Below, in pieces: positions 33,084 through 33,084 of a DNA stretch of 33,084 bases. Within the stretch, counting starts at the first letter, position 1. Each line of letters begins with the position of its first letter. The position numbers were made by a program, and so were the translations under genes. The stretch comes from an uncultured Lachnospiraceae bacterium (GTDB lineage: Bacteria; Bacillota; Clostridia; Lachnospirales; Lachnospiraceae), in the NCBI GenBank assembly GCA_910585715.1, contig CAJUEX010000038.1:1-33084 (forward strand), read 5' to 3'. The notes below the pieces were generated by a model. It was not told the DNA's origin. It saw nothing but the letters and a program-made list of their open reading frames with translations, and did not search any database.

Positions 33084-33084
33084 A
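33033..33084 (-). repeat. 52-bp terminal inverted repeat, right copy
   Basis: Exact reverse complement of 3-54, lying inside the antitoxin coding sequence. Identity ends at 33033; the outer limit is the window edge. Confidence 0.85.

Overview
The window looks like chromosomal DNA of a gut-type, spore-forming low-GC Clostridia, most likely Lachnospiraceae. The support is indirect: strong AGGAGG-type ribosome binding sites, a lone spore maturation gene (spmB), a DUF1002 protein, an MsmX/UgpC-type sugar ABC ATPase beside a CdaR-like regulator, a DUF6128-like protein and several c-di-GMP genes. There are no rRNA or tRNA genes, CRISPR arrays, intact insertion sequences or phage genes.

Layout. 1-3.2 kb: a large secreted protein with two DUF6273-like/Ig modules and two BIG2 domains. 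3.4-3.8 kb: remains of an Rpn-type PD-(D/E)XK nuclease/transposase. 4.0-8.6 kb: asnA, spmB, a GGDEF-EAL protein and a convergent AEC permease, separated by clear intrinsic terminators. 8.6-9.2 kb: a non-coding stretch with a 205-nt foldback element and a 13-bp tandem repeat. 9.2-10.7 kb: a membrane-anchored Mrr-like nuclease overlapping an NdpA-like nucleoid protein gene. 10.75-11.1 kb: a type I toxin with a convergent antisense RNA promoter. 11.4-13.7 kb: a solo FabT-like regulator convergent with a DUF885 protein. 13.8-18.5 kb: an accessory stretch with a TetR regulator and its candidate operator, a class C-type serine hydrolase, two ORFans, a truncated macro domain, a HEAT-like/Nudix fusion and a RelBE/ParE pair. 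18.6-18.9 kb: a leader peptide ORF followed by mutually exclusive hairpins and a terminator. 19.0-25.4 kb: housekeeping and metabolic genes (nucleoside phosphorylase, metG, monoacylglycerol lipase-like hydrolase, DUF1002, D-lactate dehydrogenase-like, GNAT). 25.5-28.9 kb: a tight operon of HD-GYP, YesL and dCache-GGDEF. 29.0-31.4 kb: the sugar ABC ATPase and CdaR-like regulator. 31.3-31.6 kb: a second foldback element. 31.7-33.1 kb: a DUF6128-like protein and a frameshifted PIN toxin with the end of its antitoxin.

Most unusual signal. The two foldback elements (8666-8870 and 31340-31579) share a core of about 80 nt with covarying stem bases, yet each is enclosed by a 60-76 bp inverted arm unrelated to the other's. 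This looks like an undescribed structured RNA or foldback mobile element family. Second is the leader/attenuator at 18.6-18.86 kb, which has no obvious target gene next to it.

The extreme ends of the window carry a perfect 52-bp inverted repeat lying within the antitoxin coding frame. It could be a real inversion or recombination site, or an assembly edge effect; the sequence alone cannot decide.
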